From positions 8,804,001-8,868,000 of the forward strand of contig NC_056408.1 of NCBI RefSeq assembly GCF_905147365.1: 64,000 bases of DNA, read 5' to 3'. The notes below the pieces were generated by a model, which saw only the letters and a program-made list of their open reading frames with translations, was not told the DNA's origin and did no database searches. Numbering within the stretch: position 1 is the stretch's first letter; every line of letters begins with the position of its first letter. The position numbers were made by a program, and so were the translations under genes. The DNA comes from Aricia agestis. Lineage: Eukaryota; Arthropoda; Insecta; Lepidoptera; Lycaenidae. Shown here in pieces: positions 26,137 through 38,904 of this stretch.

Positions 26137-26185
26137 AACGTATGTAACAGCTACAAATTAACATGCTGTAGCTGTTACATACGTT
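26137..26185. repeat. Perfect 19-bp inverted repeat, 11-nt loop
   Basis: The arms AACGTATGTAACAGCTACA and its exact complement flank AATTAACATGC. No flanking duplication. Confidence 0.9.
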
Positions 26186-29100
26186 ATTTACATACTAGAT
26201 TGACTGCGTAATAAATGAAGTCTTTCAGCTGAGTAAGCATAAAAATTATGACATCTAAATTCTAATTCTAAATCCCCTGGCGGCTCGTATGTTGTATCAC
26301 GCAGAGAGCATACAGCTTGGATAGGAAGCCTGGGTAATAATTATGACCTCTTGTTAGAAATTGATAAGTCATGCCTGTCGGTAGTTCCAGATATGATTAG
26401 AAAATATCGCATTTATTTTAATCATGACATATCCGAGCCCTAAGGTGTATGCACCATGTTGAGAACTCGAGAGTAGAGACTTATATTATGTATTTGCATT
26501 AAAGTTAAACGCAATTTAATGAAAACTATTTATTAAAAGACGTGTCCTATTTCTATATAGGTACAAGCAAATTTCAGCGCATTGAAATAGACTTGAAGAT
26601 CTACGTCGCTACGTGACTTGATATTGAACAGTTGGGTATGCAGTTTGACCCAAATAAGAATTTTGGACGTGAAGCGGGCAGTAGGCGTGGTTTGATTCGT
26701 GAAGAATGACACGATAATGGTACGGTTTACTCACAATTATTTGGTCAACGCGTTCCAAATTCGTGGTCTCAAAATCAAGTGGGCTTGTCTTCTTCAAATT
26801 ATATGCATACGTAAGCGTTCCCCTTCCGACTAACGATTATATTTTTAAATTGATAAAGGTTGATCTGAAAATGATAATTATGACGTAAATCACCAGGTTC
26901 CGAGGAATCGCACTATCCATAAATTCTTTAAAGTACGATAAGTGTATATTATCGAGTCGTTATCTATGATGCAATGAAGCAGAATACCTCGTCTTCGGAA
27001 GGATAAGAGTGTGTCGTTAATGTCGGTTATACGGCCGTCGATTAGTGTTAAGTTTCCTTATAAGCCTAGTTGCGGCCCTTGAAATGCGGATGTGAAGTTT
27101 TACTTTTTAATTACTATCCTTTTTACTTCTTCCATATCGGCGATACTGAAAAACTGAATAACATTTATGCCTTACCAAGTCTAACAAATGCAGATTAGTT
27201 ATTTACTATTGGAACTGTATATAATATATTATATTATGTTGTATTTTTTTAATATCCTTTGCTACTTTGCTTGTTAACGAAAATTCAAACTAAATAAGTT
27301 GGGTACCTATTACTTCTTTTAAATTCTAACAGTACTGCAGTTTCTTTTTCGGTCGAATCAAAATACATATATTGTTAAACTTTTTATGTGTTTCCTACAA
27401 ATACAGCTGTCATCATTAATTATTTTCAGCCTATTTTCGGGATTATTAACGCCGGTTTACTTATGAGTGTTATCAAGATAACTTTGTCACGCTTCTTCGG
27501 TTGGCTTGTTTCTCTTTCTGTTGGAGAAAATACGTTAAGATCTTTAATGTTTGACCTTTTCCCTTCTGCCAACGTAATGAGGTTATCGGAATTTATTTTA
27601 TTATATGTGGGATAAAAATATTAATATACGGCTTAGGAAAAGGTCACGCAGTAAATCTGTGATTTCTAACAATAAGTTTCATATTTTTGTAGAGAGTAGG
27701 ACGACCACGGTTACAACAAATCTTTGTAGTAGATATCGGAAAGAGTAAAGCTTACATGGGATCGTGTGACGATAATTTAGCTATCTTTCCACGTGCAGGT
27801 ACTAGGTAAATAATAACTGACGTAAAAATACATAACTGTTCGAGACTGTACCGTATTGTGTTCAGTGAAATATTTTTAAGTACAGTAAGCAAGCTTAATT
27901 AATAAGATTAACGTTGGAGCTGTATGCAAACTACCAGACCAGAAACTTTTCGTAATGAGGTATCATAACAATATGTAAGTAAGGATTTGACTAATGACCA
28001 AGCTTTGTCTCTACATTTTGCAGAGAAAAAGCTTTTCTCTAGCTCTGCAAAGGAGATGATATTCTTATTCCTCTCATCCTCTTTCCCTAATTTTTCCTAC
28101 CTACCACAATTTCATAACTTATTTTGCATGGAGAAATGAGAAGTTTCTTTAACATAAACTTATATTAAGTTTTACAATCTTGTTTACAATCCAAATTTTC
28201 TATGAAATTTATAATTTTCTTTACTTTACTTGCTGATGCCAAATTGTATTAAAGTAGTACGCATTATAGAGAAGTAAACTTATCAATATAACAAAATATA
28301 TAAGCTTACATTTTAATTATTAAAAATATGATATACAGTACACACGTAGTCATAAAATAATTATAAAAACATTTTGATTATAAGCGTTGAACATTGTAGA
28401 AGCATCGTCTTCGAATTGTAATTGCCACATACTCAGAAGGACACCTACAGTGTACCACTTTTGAACCGTATGGCTATAGTAATAAGTTCTTTAAGTGGAA
28501 CTCCAGGTTTGTCAACGACAGTACCATAATCATACTAGATGTTATGCACAAACATCGTTAATTACACAATCTATTTTAAAAACTCACATTAAAATAAACA
28601 CTACATTATTTTTCTTGTTTTGCGCTCCAATTAATTTTCTCTGAGATTATACGGGTTTGGGACGAGTTGAAAATAACTTTTGAATATTCACATTTCTTTT
28701 TGTGGTAATGTTTAATAAATTCCTTCTTTTTGAGTGTCGGTTAAAAATTAATAGTTGATGAGTCACGACATAAAAGAGTCTAGAATTCACATTGGAATAA
28801 ATATTTTTACTGTTTTTTTTACCATTTCACAGTTAAGTTTTAGAGATCCACATTTTTAAGATAACTATCTAGCCAACTATAAAATCGAAATTTCTAAATA
28901 CACAGTTTTGTGTACCCGTTACTCGTTACCAATACCCATTTAATGACAAATTGGAAGCACAAAAATATTTAGCTTCCTACCATCTTCGAAGTTTCCTTGT
29001 AAAAAGTTATAACTTATAAGATACCTCATTCAAGTCATGATCACATTAACGCGATATAAAACACTGCGCGGCAATATTTATTCCATTTTTAAATTGGGTG

Positions 29101-30066
29101 CTCTTTTTTTCACTTGATTGACAAGCATTGTGTCAACAAGTGAACAGCGTTCATTAAATCGTTAACTTCAGCCAAACACCAAGCAAATTCCTGCAAAAAG
29201 TCATCGCCGTCACATCTCCGCTTTTTGCGCGCTCCACACTCCACACCCTATTAAATAAACCGCGACCACTCCATTAAATTGCTCTTATTCGACGTAATTC
29301 GAAACAGTTACCTCCATTACATATAATTTATTACCATTAGGCTTTAATATTATTTACGAACGTGTAATTACGCGATGAAAAAAAGCTAATGGCCCTAAAC
29401 CGAAACGTATCGATGTGAAAATGGTAATTATTTAATTTGATCGCGGTTAAGGGTGCCCGTAATGACCCTCTTTAACGGAGTAATGATAGGCAGCCACAGA
29501 TCTATCATTTGAGCGTTACAATTTAGACAGATTAAAAACACAACGGTTCCTAGGATGTATCCACATTGAATCTATCGACTTGAATTTTATTCATAACAAA
29601 ATTAATTAATTTAATTTTAAATAAGTACCTATTTTTAATTGTTCGAGCTCAATTGAAACATTTTATTTATCTGTGTCACAAGCATTTTGAAAGAAGAATT
29701 TTGTACAACACAAAAAGTAACTGTAAACTTTGTGCCTTCACCCTTACAATTTAATGAAATGAGACTCGCGTTACTGACACGTCGACTCCGAGGCGTCAGC
29801 TCTAATAAAACACCTTGTCGTTGAAGACTCGAACTCGTACCAGTTGGCGTCCATTGTATTACATTAAACAATTAGCTCCGATACTACATCATCTACTGGT
29901 GGACTAATAAGGCGTAAAGACTGCTTTCAAGATAAAGAGTGGCAGCTAGACGACGTATCTACAGAAAAAAAATGTTTCTTTGAATACATTTTAATAAAAT
30001 TCTATTTGTAGATTCCCATCTTGCAATTTTTTGCTGATATATTTGTGAACAAATTATTGTTAGAAG
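26186..30066. other. Transposon-poor non-coding DNA
   Basis: No mobile element recognised over nearly 3.9 kb. A small hairpin around TTTGCAGAG/CTCTGCAAA lies at about 28018-28051. The patch at 29100-29540 is complex and unique, with several TAAT-core words. A 78-codon minus frame at 29635-29871 has no known domain. Confidence 0.5.
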
Positions 30067-30069
30067 TTA

Positions 30070-30377
30070 CTATACTCGGCGCGGCGAACCTTGGTCCCTA
30101 TGACACTGACAGTTAATAACATTGTAGTGGCGTCACCATTAAATTAGGATCATATTGGAGGCGTCTAAAAATGCAATTTATAAATTTTACGTAGCTTTAT
30201 TACAATGATATTCCGCTGAAATTTTTAACAATTCTTAACATTTACAAGAAATTATCTCAATCTGAATTTACGTTTACGTTCTGCAAAACTTACGTCGTGT
30301 GACTTTTAATGGTGACGCCACGACAATGTTATAACTGTCAGTGTCATAGGGACCAAGGTTTGCCGCGCCGAGTATAG
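30070..30377. mobile_element. MITE with CTATACTCGGCGCGGC ends, TTA duplication
   Basis: Inverted arms of about 75 bp are nearly identical, running from CTATACTCGGCGCGGC through TGACACTGACAGTTA to GGCGTCACCATTAAA. TTA flanks both ends (30067-30069 and 30378-30380), the target pattern of PIF/Harbinger-type transposases. It is 308 bp and non-coding. A 75-codon minus frame overlapping it is a by-product of the arm. Confidence 0.85.
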
Positions 30378-30380
30378 TTA

Positions 30381-33300
30381 CAAGATACATTGCCAGAGCC
30401 ACATTGTGCATTTCACTCAAAAAGTCTACGCGTTCTGTCAACCCAATGGCCAATACAGAAATATACTCGAAGTATACTTTGCTCCTTGAATCTTTACTCA
30501 ATATCTGTCAACTTTAATACTAATACTTGGTACTACTAATATATATTCTGTGCTAATACCACCAAATGGACTACGCAAAGTAGCTTGCGGTACGCATTTA
30601 TCAAACCAAGTACGCCATAATACAAACAGTACCAACTAGGTACCACCGCAGTTTACCCAGATGAAGCCAACCGGTACCAAATAATTACCATTCACCTGAA
30701 TGTGACCATCATGAGCGGTGAGCGCACGTGTCGGCAAAATTTTAATCAAATTCAGTGTAACGGTTCTGTTATATCAGTTACGCTTTACTCATAGGAACCG
30801 TGTACACTCGACGAGAAAAAATATAGTTTTAATGTTAATATAACATGTGATAAAACAAAAGTCGTTAAATAAAAATGTAACGCGTTATTTTAAAATAAGT
30901 TGTTATAGTTTGTTTTAACAACGAGTTACATAAAGATGGTTGTTGCACTGTAACTTCACAATAATTTTATCACAATATTTACATTTTAACAATGTTGGAT
31001 AACATTTTATTATTTTTTCAATTGAAGTTCAAGTTTAACGCTCACCAAATCTCCATAAATAATGATATCATACACTGTAAAGATAATATTAAAATGTAGT
31101 ATATTTAACACATTTAAATCCAAGATGTCCGTCTGGCAAGTATACGATCTGTCATCCGCGCCATCTTGAAATTTCCCACGAGGAGAATGTAGCTGTATAA
31201 AAATGCAGATCCTAATCGGGGTAAACAGTAGCGAATTTATGTCAAAGTTTATTTTGGTACGACATTAAATTATGCGGCGCCCCGGTGACGGACTAACTTT
31301 ACGACTGCACGGTGATGAATTTTTATTTAAAATCAATTAACATTCACTTATGCGATCGCATATCATAATATACGACACTCTACGGTGTGAATTTCATCGC
31401 CATTTTCATAAACTTGTACCCCGATAGAATATTTTTATGCAAATTGTATTTATTTTGCATTTAAATTGTACAGCATTACGGTTATGCATCGTTAAGGTGT
31501 TATGTATAATATTGTGATTAAAGAGTAAAAATAAGTTTTAAAATAATTATTATGAAACATAAAACTGTAGTCTATAAGAAAAACGGTAGGTGGTCAAAAT
31601 TAACAAGAACATATTATAATATGTACTAATCGCTAATACATACATTTAAATGTATATAATATAGATAGATAGAGCTAAAATAAATATTTAAGTACTCGAT
31701 TTAATTCATTCAAACCCATTGGAACTTCAAAAGTCAATAAAACGAGCTTTCGCTTTAGTTAGCATCGCAGAATGTTCTATGTTAATTAAGCATAATAATT
31801 GCAAATCAGCCGTGTTAAGACTCTATTAAACATATCGGAGGGTATCAAAGGTTGTCGGGCCATGAATTCATTAGCCCACATCGTTTACTCGGCGAGGCGC
31901 CAGCAATCAGCTCATGGCGAGGCGAGGCGGCCTCAGCCGTAAATAGACCCTGGAGTCCAGACCAACTAACCCACAGAGCCTGTAGGGTGAACGCGAATAA
32001 CTCGTAAAAAATAATGTCAATAGTTCCAGCGCCGTACCGCCTACCGGTCGCATTTTGTTCTATTTTACATCGCACGCAACTGGTATTTTTATTATATGCA
32101 AGTTACCTATTTCATTTATTATGACAGGACGGTTATAATGGCGTCTAGCTATGATAAAAATAAATGCGTGGTATTAATTACATTGAATTAGTTTGGTTCT
32201 CGCGCAAGTACTTAGCAATCCCCTCTACCTACAAACACAAATGAGGAAGTTGAACTGCTATGGGCATAGAAAATCCGGACATTTTACACGGTTCAATTAT
32301 AATTCGGAAATCTGTAATAGGGGCTCAGGTCTACGTTTATGCCCATATGGAGTTCCTCATTAGGCGGCTACACGCTCTCGGCTTCGCAGTCCGCCGTCCT
32401 ATTAAATATTCATTGATCGACGAATCTTTAAATAAACTATATTGCAGTAAACATAATAAATATAACTCTATCTTTAATTCTTTAATTACATCATACTACG
32501 AAAAATAACGTGCGACGCGCGTCCCACTTAAAATGGTAGTGGACATGTTTATAATTAGCGAGGACGAAAATAGAATTAAAGTTGATTTCAGAATATATGG
32601 GGTAGTTTTAATCCGAGGAATAAAAATGAAATGAGCGGAGCGCAAACAGGTCGGCTGCGGTTGGGGTATGCGAGGGCTGTCGTTTCGAGCCATTTATCAC
32701 GAGGTGAATCAGTATGGGGCGGTAGAGTAGAAAATATTTAGCGGAGTGAGACGGAGAGAGTATTCGTTGGGTGTAGAAAGAGAGGCGTGTATGGTGTCGG
32801 GACAAGGACGTCCGGCAAGGCCGCCGCGCCTGGGTGTCGTTACCCCCGTTTTCCCCTTGTTAGAAGGACTTGTCACGCTCACCAATCAGCGGCCGATAAA
32901 TATTATAAATGCATTGCTTTATATATTGTATATGTATGGAATATCATAGTGTATTTCTCCCAGTATCTGCATCAATATAGGGAAACGTCAATTAACCAAT
33001 TGACAAGTAATTATTCTTAATTGATTGATTTTCTGTACGATTTTTTTAACTGAAACTTAAATGAAGGGTTTGGATCATATTAAGGATGTTTTAAACTGAA
33101 GCTATCAATAAAAGTTTAAAATACATATATCTATTATTTTTGTAAGTAAAGACGAATGTTTTTAGTGTAGTAATTAGGAGGTCTCGTAAGGTCAAAGGCA
33201 TAATGTAAGGTGAAATACAAAAACAGAATTTAAACGTTAGATTTTAGATGGATGTAAATTAAAACTCAGCCCATCCTAGAAATGTGGCTATACCTACCCA

Positions 33301-34390
33301 GTATGGCACAAAAAGTTCCGACGAAATAAAATATTTACCAAATTATACTGTTGAGTAGCGGTACATCCACTACATCATCGCAAATATACGCTGTTAGATT
33401 GAAATGATATTTGAACTTTTTGTAAACTTCGCCTTTAAGCTCCATAATAGGTGTTTACACTGGAATTTATGGCTAAAATATTCATAGAGTTATTGTTTTC
33501 GTGCTATTAAAGTCTTTATAGTATTATGCGATAACATAAAAAGGTGGTATGTAATGATAGGCTCTCAACATTCTATATGTTACAAATGATTTGTACCTAT
33601 TCGCAAAATCAGGAATAACAGAGATACAGTAAAATTTTACTGTTTTAATTATTGTTGTTTTTTTTAAACTCAACATATCATTTACAAAACATAAATAATT
33701 ATATATCTACTAATTTAATTAAAAGAATAGTCTCACCTAAAAACAAAAATATAATTTAAGACCGTCGACAGGATCCAGCTAGAGTATTATGCGAGAAACA
33801 TGTTTTAATTAATGGATTTAAAATCATAGGACATTGCTCCTGGGATTCCATAACAGCCGATCAGATAAAGGATCAGTTTAATACACTCGGAACATGCAAT
33901 GACACTTACGTGAACAATGCTAAAAAAATGTCGGCGCCACTTTGCGCTGCAAATACAATGCAAATTGCTTTTTTTCTAGGTGATTAATAGTAATGTCAAC
34001 GATAATTAATTGTAAGCGTAATTGACTTAATGAGAGTAATAGTACGTGGAGTTATTGGAATTAGAAAGAAAAAACAACAAAGATGCTTCTAACTAGATGT
34101 GCAGCCGTCGTTTGAGAAAAAAAAACTGATGTGATCGATTAGTTGCATGTAATAATTGAGCACGCACTCATCCTTCAATTCTATGCATGTTTGACTGAGA
34201 CATGTGCGCTGTGCATAATTTATTACTACAACTGGGTCTTGCACTAGTTTTGTTTTCAGCATCACAATGAAGATGGTCTTACGGTCTTTCTCAGAGAAAT
34301 TTAATAATAATTACTTAATATTAATAAAATAAATTTTCAAACTCTTCATCAAAGCCAAGTCATGATTTACTGTCTCTAAATATGGCCGTA
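30381..34390. other. Transposon-poor non-coding DNA
   Basis: Mostly unique sequence. A GC-richer, purine-rich patch at 32600-32910 contains GAGA-type runs, CCAATCAGCGG and AT-rich words, which could be promoter-like but is unproven. A short GATA run lies at about 31664. No exon or RNA gene is supported. Confidence 0.45.
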
Positions 34391-34548
34391 AAGGGCCCAA
34401 CAAAAATATGAAATTTCATCAAACAAGCTTCAAACACGTAAATTTTTGACAAACCGTTCAAACTAGCTTTGTAAACGATCAAAATGGCTTGAGTCAAACA
34501 AAAATTTACGTGTTTGAATCAAACCGTTTGATCGTCTCGGGGCCCCTT
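34391..34548. mobile_element. Degenerate MITE with AAGGGGCCC ends
   Basis: AAGGGCCC on the left and GGGGCCCCTT on the right are inverted. Further in, an 18-bp segment (CAAACACGTAAATTTTTG) is perfectly inverted at about 34433 and 34499. TTAA follows the right end and a TAAA-like word precedes the left. No coding. Confidence 0.6.
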
Positions 34549-35185
34549 AAAAGACTTATACGTCTTCCGTAAAAACTTATACAGATTATTACTTAATTGT
34601 TGTTAGTTGTTACAGTTACATAAAATTAAAACGCAAAACTTTATATCACTCGGCGAAAATTTAAGGGGATCCCCCCGGTATAAAATCTGTCATTATTCGT
34701 ATTCGAAAATTATTTTCCATAGTTTAATGTTAGATTTTTAGCTTCCTTTGGTAAAGCTAGGAAAGAGCGGGTGTATGCACGAACATGTTTTAGACAGCTT
34801 TTGTACTTTATGCGTAGATATTGTATACATACGTAGCTAATAGCTATACAAAACAACTAAACGAATTCTTAAAATAAAACAAAACTACAATACTTTATGT
34901 TAACAATCGAAAACAAAAGAGCAATTAATTGTGATTCGATCATGGCGCCGCATTAGTATTGAATTTGCAATAAAAGTAAAAAATATCTATCTTAAAAAAG
35001 TAAGACGGGGTCCTGGTTATTTTCGTGTAGTGAAGGCAATAACAATTCCTTTACCTGCAGGTGTCCTCAACTATGGTGACATAAATATTACTGAGCCTTA
35101 CCTCGTTAGCTCACTAGAAAAATAAAAAAATATATTTTATTGATGCAACATTGTACTAATGGAGTAGCTACACTATAATGCTTGA
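34549..35185. other. Non-coding DNA, nothing recognised
   Basis: Includes a GGGGATCCCC palindrome at about 34666. No gene or repeat was assigned. Confidence 0.5.
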
Positions 35186-35252
35186 TCAAAGACAATAAGT
35201 ACTAAAGCCAAAATGCATAGAACATTTTGGCTTTAGTACTTATTGTCTTTGA
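35186..35252. repeat. Perfect 30-bp inverted repeat, 7-nt loop
   Basis: Arms at 35186-35215 and 35223-35252 (starting TCAAAGACAATAAGTACTAA) are exact complements around CATAGAA. As RNA it would fold into a strong hairpin, but no known microRNA sequence is recognised in it. Confidence 0.9.
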
Positions 35253-35829
35253 CCACTTACTAGTAAAAGTAGCTTGAGTATTTTGGCTTACATCATTTAA
35301 AGTTCAAAATTTGGCTATTTCTTTAAATCATCATAATGATCATGTAAATGTATAATTTACTTCTCTAATTTCAGTCTACTCATATCTTCTCATTTAAACA
35401 AGTTAATAGCTAAAAATACGTATACTCGTAGAATACATTCAATATTAAAACGACCAGTACTGTTATGTTTAATATATTGTAGCCATGACAAGGAGCTACT
35501 ACTAGGATCTCTATATTATATTTGGTGAAATAAACATGTTTCGTTCATTAATGTTGCATAATTAGATATAATCAGGTTTTCGTTCATTTTACGACCAAAA
35601 GATTTGTAAATAATTACAGCCTTTGAATATTAATTACAACGGTAATTTTTATTGGCACTTTAGTTTTTGTTTGAGGTGAAATTGCTAACTACAATCACAA
35701 AAATGCTAATTTTCTCAATTTCATTTACATTATGTTTTAATTTAAAATGAATTCTCACGTAGCGGAGCGAAGTAGTAAAATATATTATATTAACTATGTA
35801 TCTTAACCTTTTAACATATTTTTAATATA
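35253..35829. other. Non-coding DNA, nothing recognised
   Basis: AT-rich unique sequence without recognisable elements. Confidence 0.5.
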
Positions 35830-35977
35830 CTAGCTGTCCCGGCGAACTTCGTGTCACTTTAAAACCTTCCCTGGACTTCTACGAATATTTTAAGACTAAA
35901 ATCAGTCCAATCCGTCCAGCCGTTTTCGAGTTTTAGCGCGACTAACACATTTGAAAATCCATTTTTATATATAAAGA
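35830..35977 (-). mobile_element. Compact Helitron (minus), 148 bp
   Basis: On the minus strand it starts TCTTTATATATAAAAATGG after A and ends TTCGCCGGGACAGCTAG before T. The middle has CTAAAACTCGAAAACGGCTG and TCCAGGGAAGG words. Both ends are intact, and the fragments at 50888 and 51367 share its 5' part. Confidence 0.8.
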
Positions 35978-36408
35978 TTTTTAATATATTATTTCTTTAA
36001 AAGTCAAAATGAACTAAATTAAAAATTGAAATTCTCTTTATAAAGTTTTTAAAATGAATAAAGAGCAAAATACGTTTAAAAGTAACAAAAAATTATCAAC
36101 AACCTGATCGGACAGTTTGTCATTTTATATTCGATCAAACAAACACCAATCCCGCACATAACGAAAAATCAAAAACACATAAAAGCGAAGAAAAAGAGCA
36201 GGCTATATTTAATGTCATTAGTAGAGGTGACAAAGTGAAATGTCAGTAGCTACAGTTGAGTCATGTCGGCGGGCCGGTTTATCTTATCTCATCTTGATTA
36301 GTAAATTAATATACTTTGGCTTTAATTGGACACTAAGTTAAAAATATTATCGCGAGAAATACGCAAATGAAGGCTTTGTTCTCGAAATTACGTTCAATAA
36401 CAGCACCG
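35978..36408. other. Non-coding DNA
   Basis: AT-rich, nothing recognised. Confidence 0.5.
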
Positions 36409-36411
36409 TAA

Positions 36412-36609
36412 AGGAGTGAGCACACTGAGACGGGCCGTGCCGGTACTCAGCTCATCGCAAAAATCCGCTTCCATACAATTTGTATGGGAGCGGATGCGCG
36501 TATCGCACACTGTGTCAGGGCGCAGCGGATTTCCGTTTCCATACAAATTGTATGGAAGCGGATTTTTGCGATGAGCCCCGGCACGGCCCGTCTCAGTGTG
36601 CTCACTCCT
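36412..36609. mobile_element. MITE with AGGAGTGAGCACACTGAG ends, TAA duplication
   Basis: Inverted arms of about 75 bp are almost identical: AGGAGTGAGCACACTGAGAC, then GGGCCGTGCCGG, then GCTCATCGCAAAAATCCGC. TAA flanks both sides (36409-36411 and 36610-36612), typical of PIF/Harbinger target sites. Each arm ends in its own small palindrome (CCATACAATTTGTATGG). It is 198 bp and non-coding. Confidence 0.88.
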
Positions 36610-36902
36610 TAATACGACGAGCGCACGAGCTGACGCCGATCTACATCCATTACGAATTACCATTTAAAAACTTTATTTAAGTATGATTCGTTATTTTAAT
36701 TTTTATTGTCACGTTTAAGACAGTAATCAATGAAATTTTATTCAACTATGAAATTTCGCACATAACATTAGAAGCAACTTAATCTAGTAAATTAATACAG
36801 CTCCGATCCAGTCCGGAGCCTATAAAACGGCATATTATACTATATTTAACAAACGTCAAAATATGTGTGATTTTAACCAATCATCAACGATGTTTGTTTT
36901 AA

Positions 36903-37060
36903 ATTGCGGTTCTGCGGGGTTTCGCCCGCGTAATTTAGAAATTTCACGGAAAGCGTACATTTTTCCGCAAAAATAGTCTATGTCGCTTCACGTAGTCTAT
37001 TTTTTATGTGCCAAATAACAAAAATTGCTTCAGTAGTTCATGAGTGATTCTTCAAAAATG
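36903..37060 (-). mobile_element. Helitron family B, 3' fragment
   Basis: The minus-strand end resembles family B (TTTACGCGGGCGAAGCCG type), with AAAATGTACG and TAGACTACGTGAAGCGACAT segments. The terminal CTAG is lost and the 5' part is missing. Confidence 0.6.
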
Positions 37061-38070
37061 ATTCCCCGCGTCACTTTCGTGGGAATTTTTTATTTTCGAT
37101 TTATCTTTAAATAAATGAAAATACCTTTAAGGTGCTCTAAGGATAATAAATACGATCTTTAAGGCATGTAAATCGGTCCATAAACTACTGAGATAATCAA
37201 ATTTAAAATTTCGGTCATCACAAAAGTTGCGACAAACTCCACGAAAGATACGATTGAATTTTCTAGGAACAAAATATGGATTGAAATCTTTTTTCCTTAA
37301 AAAAAGAAAATAAATTATCAGTTTTTATTAAGATCAACAATACTAAAGAGCATGGACCTTTAATTTGTTGCTTAATCTGTCAAGTAACCGGTCCTGAAAT
37401 GCTGTGATTTTTTCGAGGTTCAGGTGATTTTATTTGAAGTTCGTGAAGAATAAGTGATTTAGGAGGTCATATAAGGGGGTTTTCAACTAAATATGGAGAT
37501 TTAGGACACAAGATCATAATATTTTCTTCGATTCAGTTTGTGGGATATATACGAGGGCTCGCTTCGCTCGCTCTCGTCTGAGTATCGTATCGCATTGCAT
37601 TTGGATTGAGGATGTAATATCAGTTGTTCATGTAAAATACTGATATTCAGGTAAATCCATTAGATTAGAAGCAGATTCGATATATTTGGGGAAAAGATCA
37701 GAAGGTAGATTGATGTATAAAACCACATATGTTTTGTTTTTCAAAAAAAGCTTGTAGAGTGAAAAATTAGTTCTGGGTACCAAAACCATATCTGGAAATA
37801 CTATACTATAGCCAATTCACATAGGAAAACGGTGTACAAAACAGCCTACGTAGCTTTCGTAGGTCACTAGGTAACTTTCATGGGTGAAAATCCACGAAAA
37901 TTGTGCCACGAAAGTTACGAAAATGTTACATTTTTTTGAATTATGATTAAAGTAATATGTAAATAAACAAACAAAGTACTAGGAAATAATCTCGATCATA
38001 TACCTTATTCCTTAATTTGATATGAGTGTCATAATTATAAATTATTATCTTTCAAAACATGCTCACAAAA
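37061..38070. other. Non-coding DNA, probable old repeat remnants
   Basis: Contains a GCTCGCTTCGCTCGCTCTCG patch at about 37557 of the kind often seen near Helitron ends, but no element can be bounded. Nothing else was recognised. Confidence 0.35.
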
Positions 38071-38155
38071 CGCCGGCACCGTGACACGGTGCGGCGCCGT
38101 ACCGTATCACGGTGGCGGCGTCGTGCCGTAACACGGTGCCGGCGCCGCGCCGTGT
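38071..38155. repeat. GC-rich palindromic minisatellite
   Basis: About three degenerate units built on CACGGTG and GGCGCCG words, each partly self-complementary. It contrasts sharply with the AT-rich flanks. It may be the core of a MITE whose ends I could not find. Confidence 0.6.
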
Positions 38156-38740
38156 CTGATGGGGACAGAGCCTTACGTGACTACAGCGACCACAAAATTT
38201 TTAAGGAATATCTTATCTTATATTTTCTTTGTTTTGAAGCAACGAGGGTTTGAGTCCCCTGTACTGATGCTGGAAAGACACTGAGCGTTAGTGCAGCCAA
38301 AACGTGTAACCACAAGTCGTCGCGTTTGGAAGATAGGTGCAGTTTTATTACCCGCTCGTGAAACTAGCAAAATCGTGTGACACAGACGTCATGCCTATTA
38401 ACTTTTTTAACTTTAGGTATAACATTATTTCATTTTAGGAATTAGGTAGCCCAGTTAATCTAGATTATTTTGATGTATCACACTCTATGCTAATGAATAG
38501 AATACAAAAGTTATTAAAGCTTTCCGTAAGCGCGAACAGAGTGTGACACGCGGAGAACCATTAAACAAAAACTATAAATAATTATAGATGTTTTTTATTG
38601 AAATCAGATACTTAAATAAATGAGGAATAACGTGTGTTTGGTCCTAATGCTATATGTTTAATAGGGAAGTAGTAAAGAGCGTGTGACCACATTTTGAGGG
38701 GCCTCGGAGAATTACTATAAGATAATAAGCATTTTTCATA
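38156..38740. other. Non-coding DNA, nothing recognised
   Basis: AT-rich with no supported features. GGTTTGAGTCCCC at about 38248 resembles a B box by chance but lacks a tRNA-like context. Confidence 0.45.
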
Positions 38741-38904
38741 TAGTTTTCCCCGTTTTTATTCACATTTTCCTCTGTTTCTTCGCTCCAATTGAGCTTAGCT
38801 TGTAAATGGGCTATCGAAACTGAAAGAATTTTTCAAATCAGACCAGCAGTTCCTGAGATTAGCGCGTTCCAACAAACAATCTTTTTTTATAATATTAGTA
38901 TAGA
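38741..38904 (-). mobile_element. Helitron family B, 5' fragment
   Basis: On the minus strand it opens TCTATACTAATATTATAAAA and continues AACGCGCTAATCTCAGGAAC, then GAAAAATTCTTTCAG, matching the tandem-expanded Helitron at 59320. The 3' half, including the CTAG end, is missing. Confidence 0.7.

Noticed and set aside
38240..38262. B-box-like GGTTTGAGTCCCC
   Set aside because: No A box at the right spacing and no tRNA-like fold nearby.
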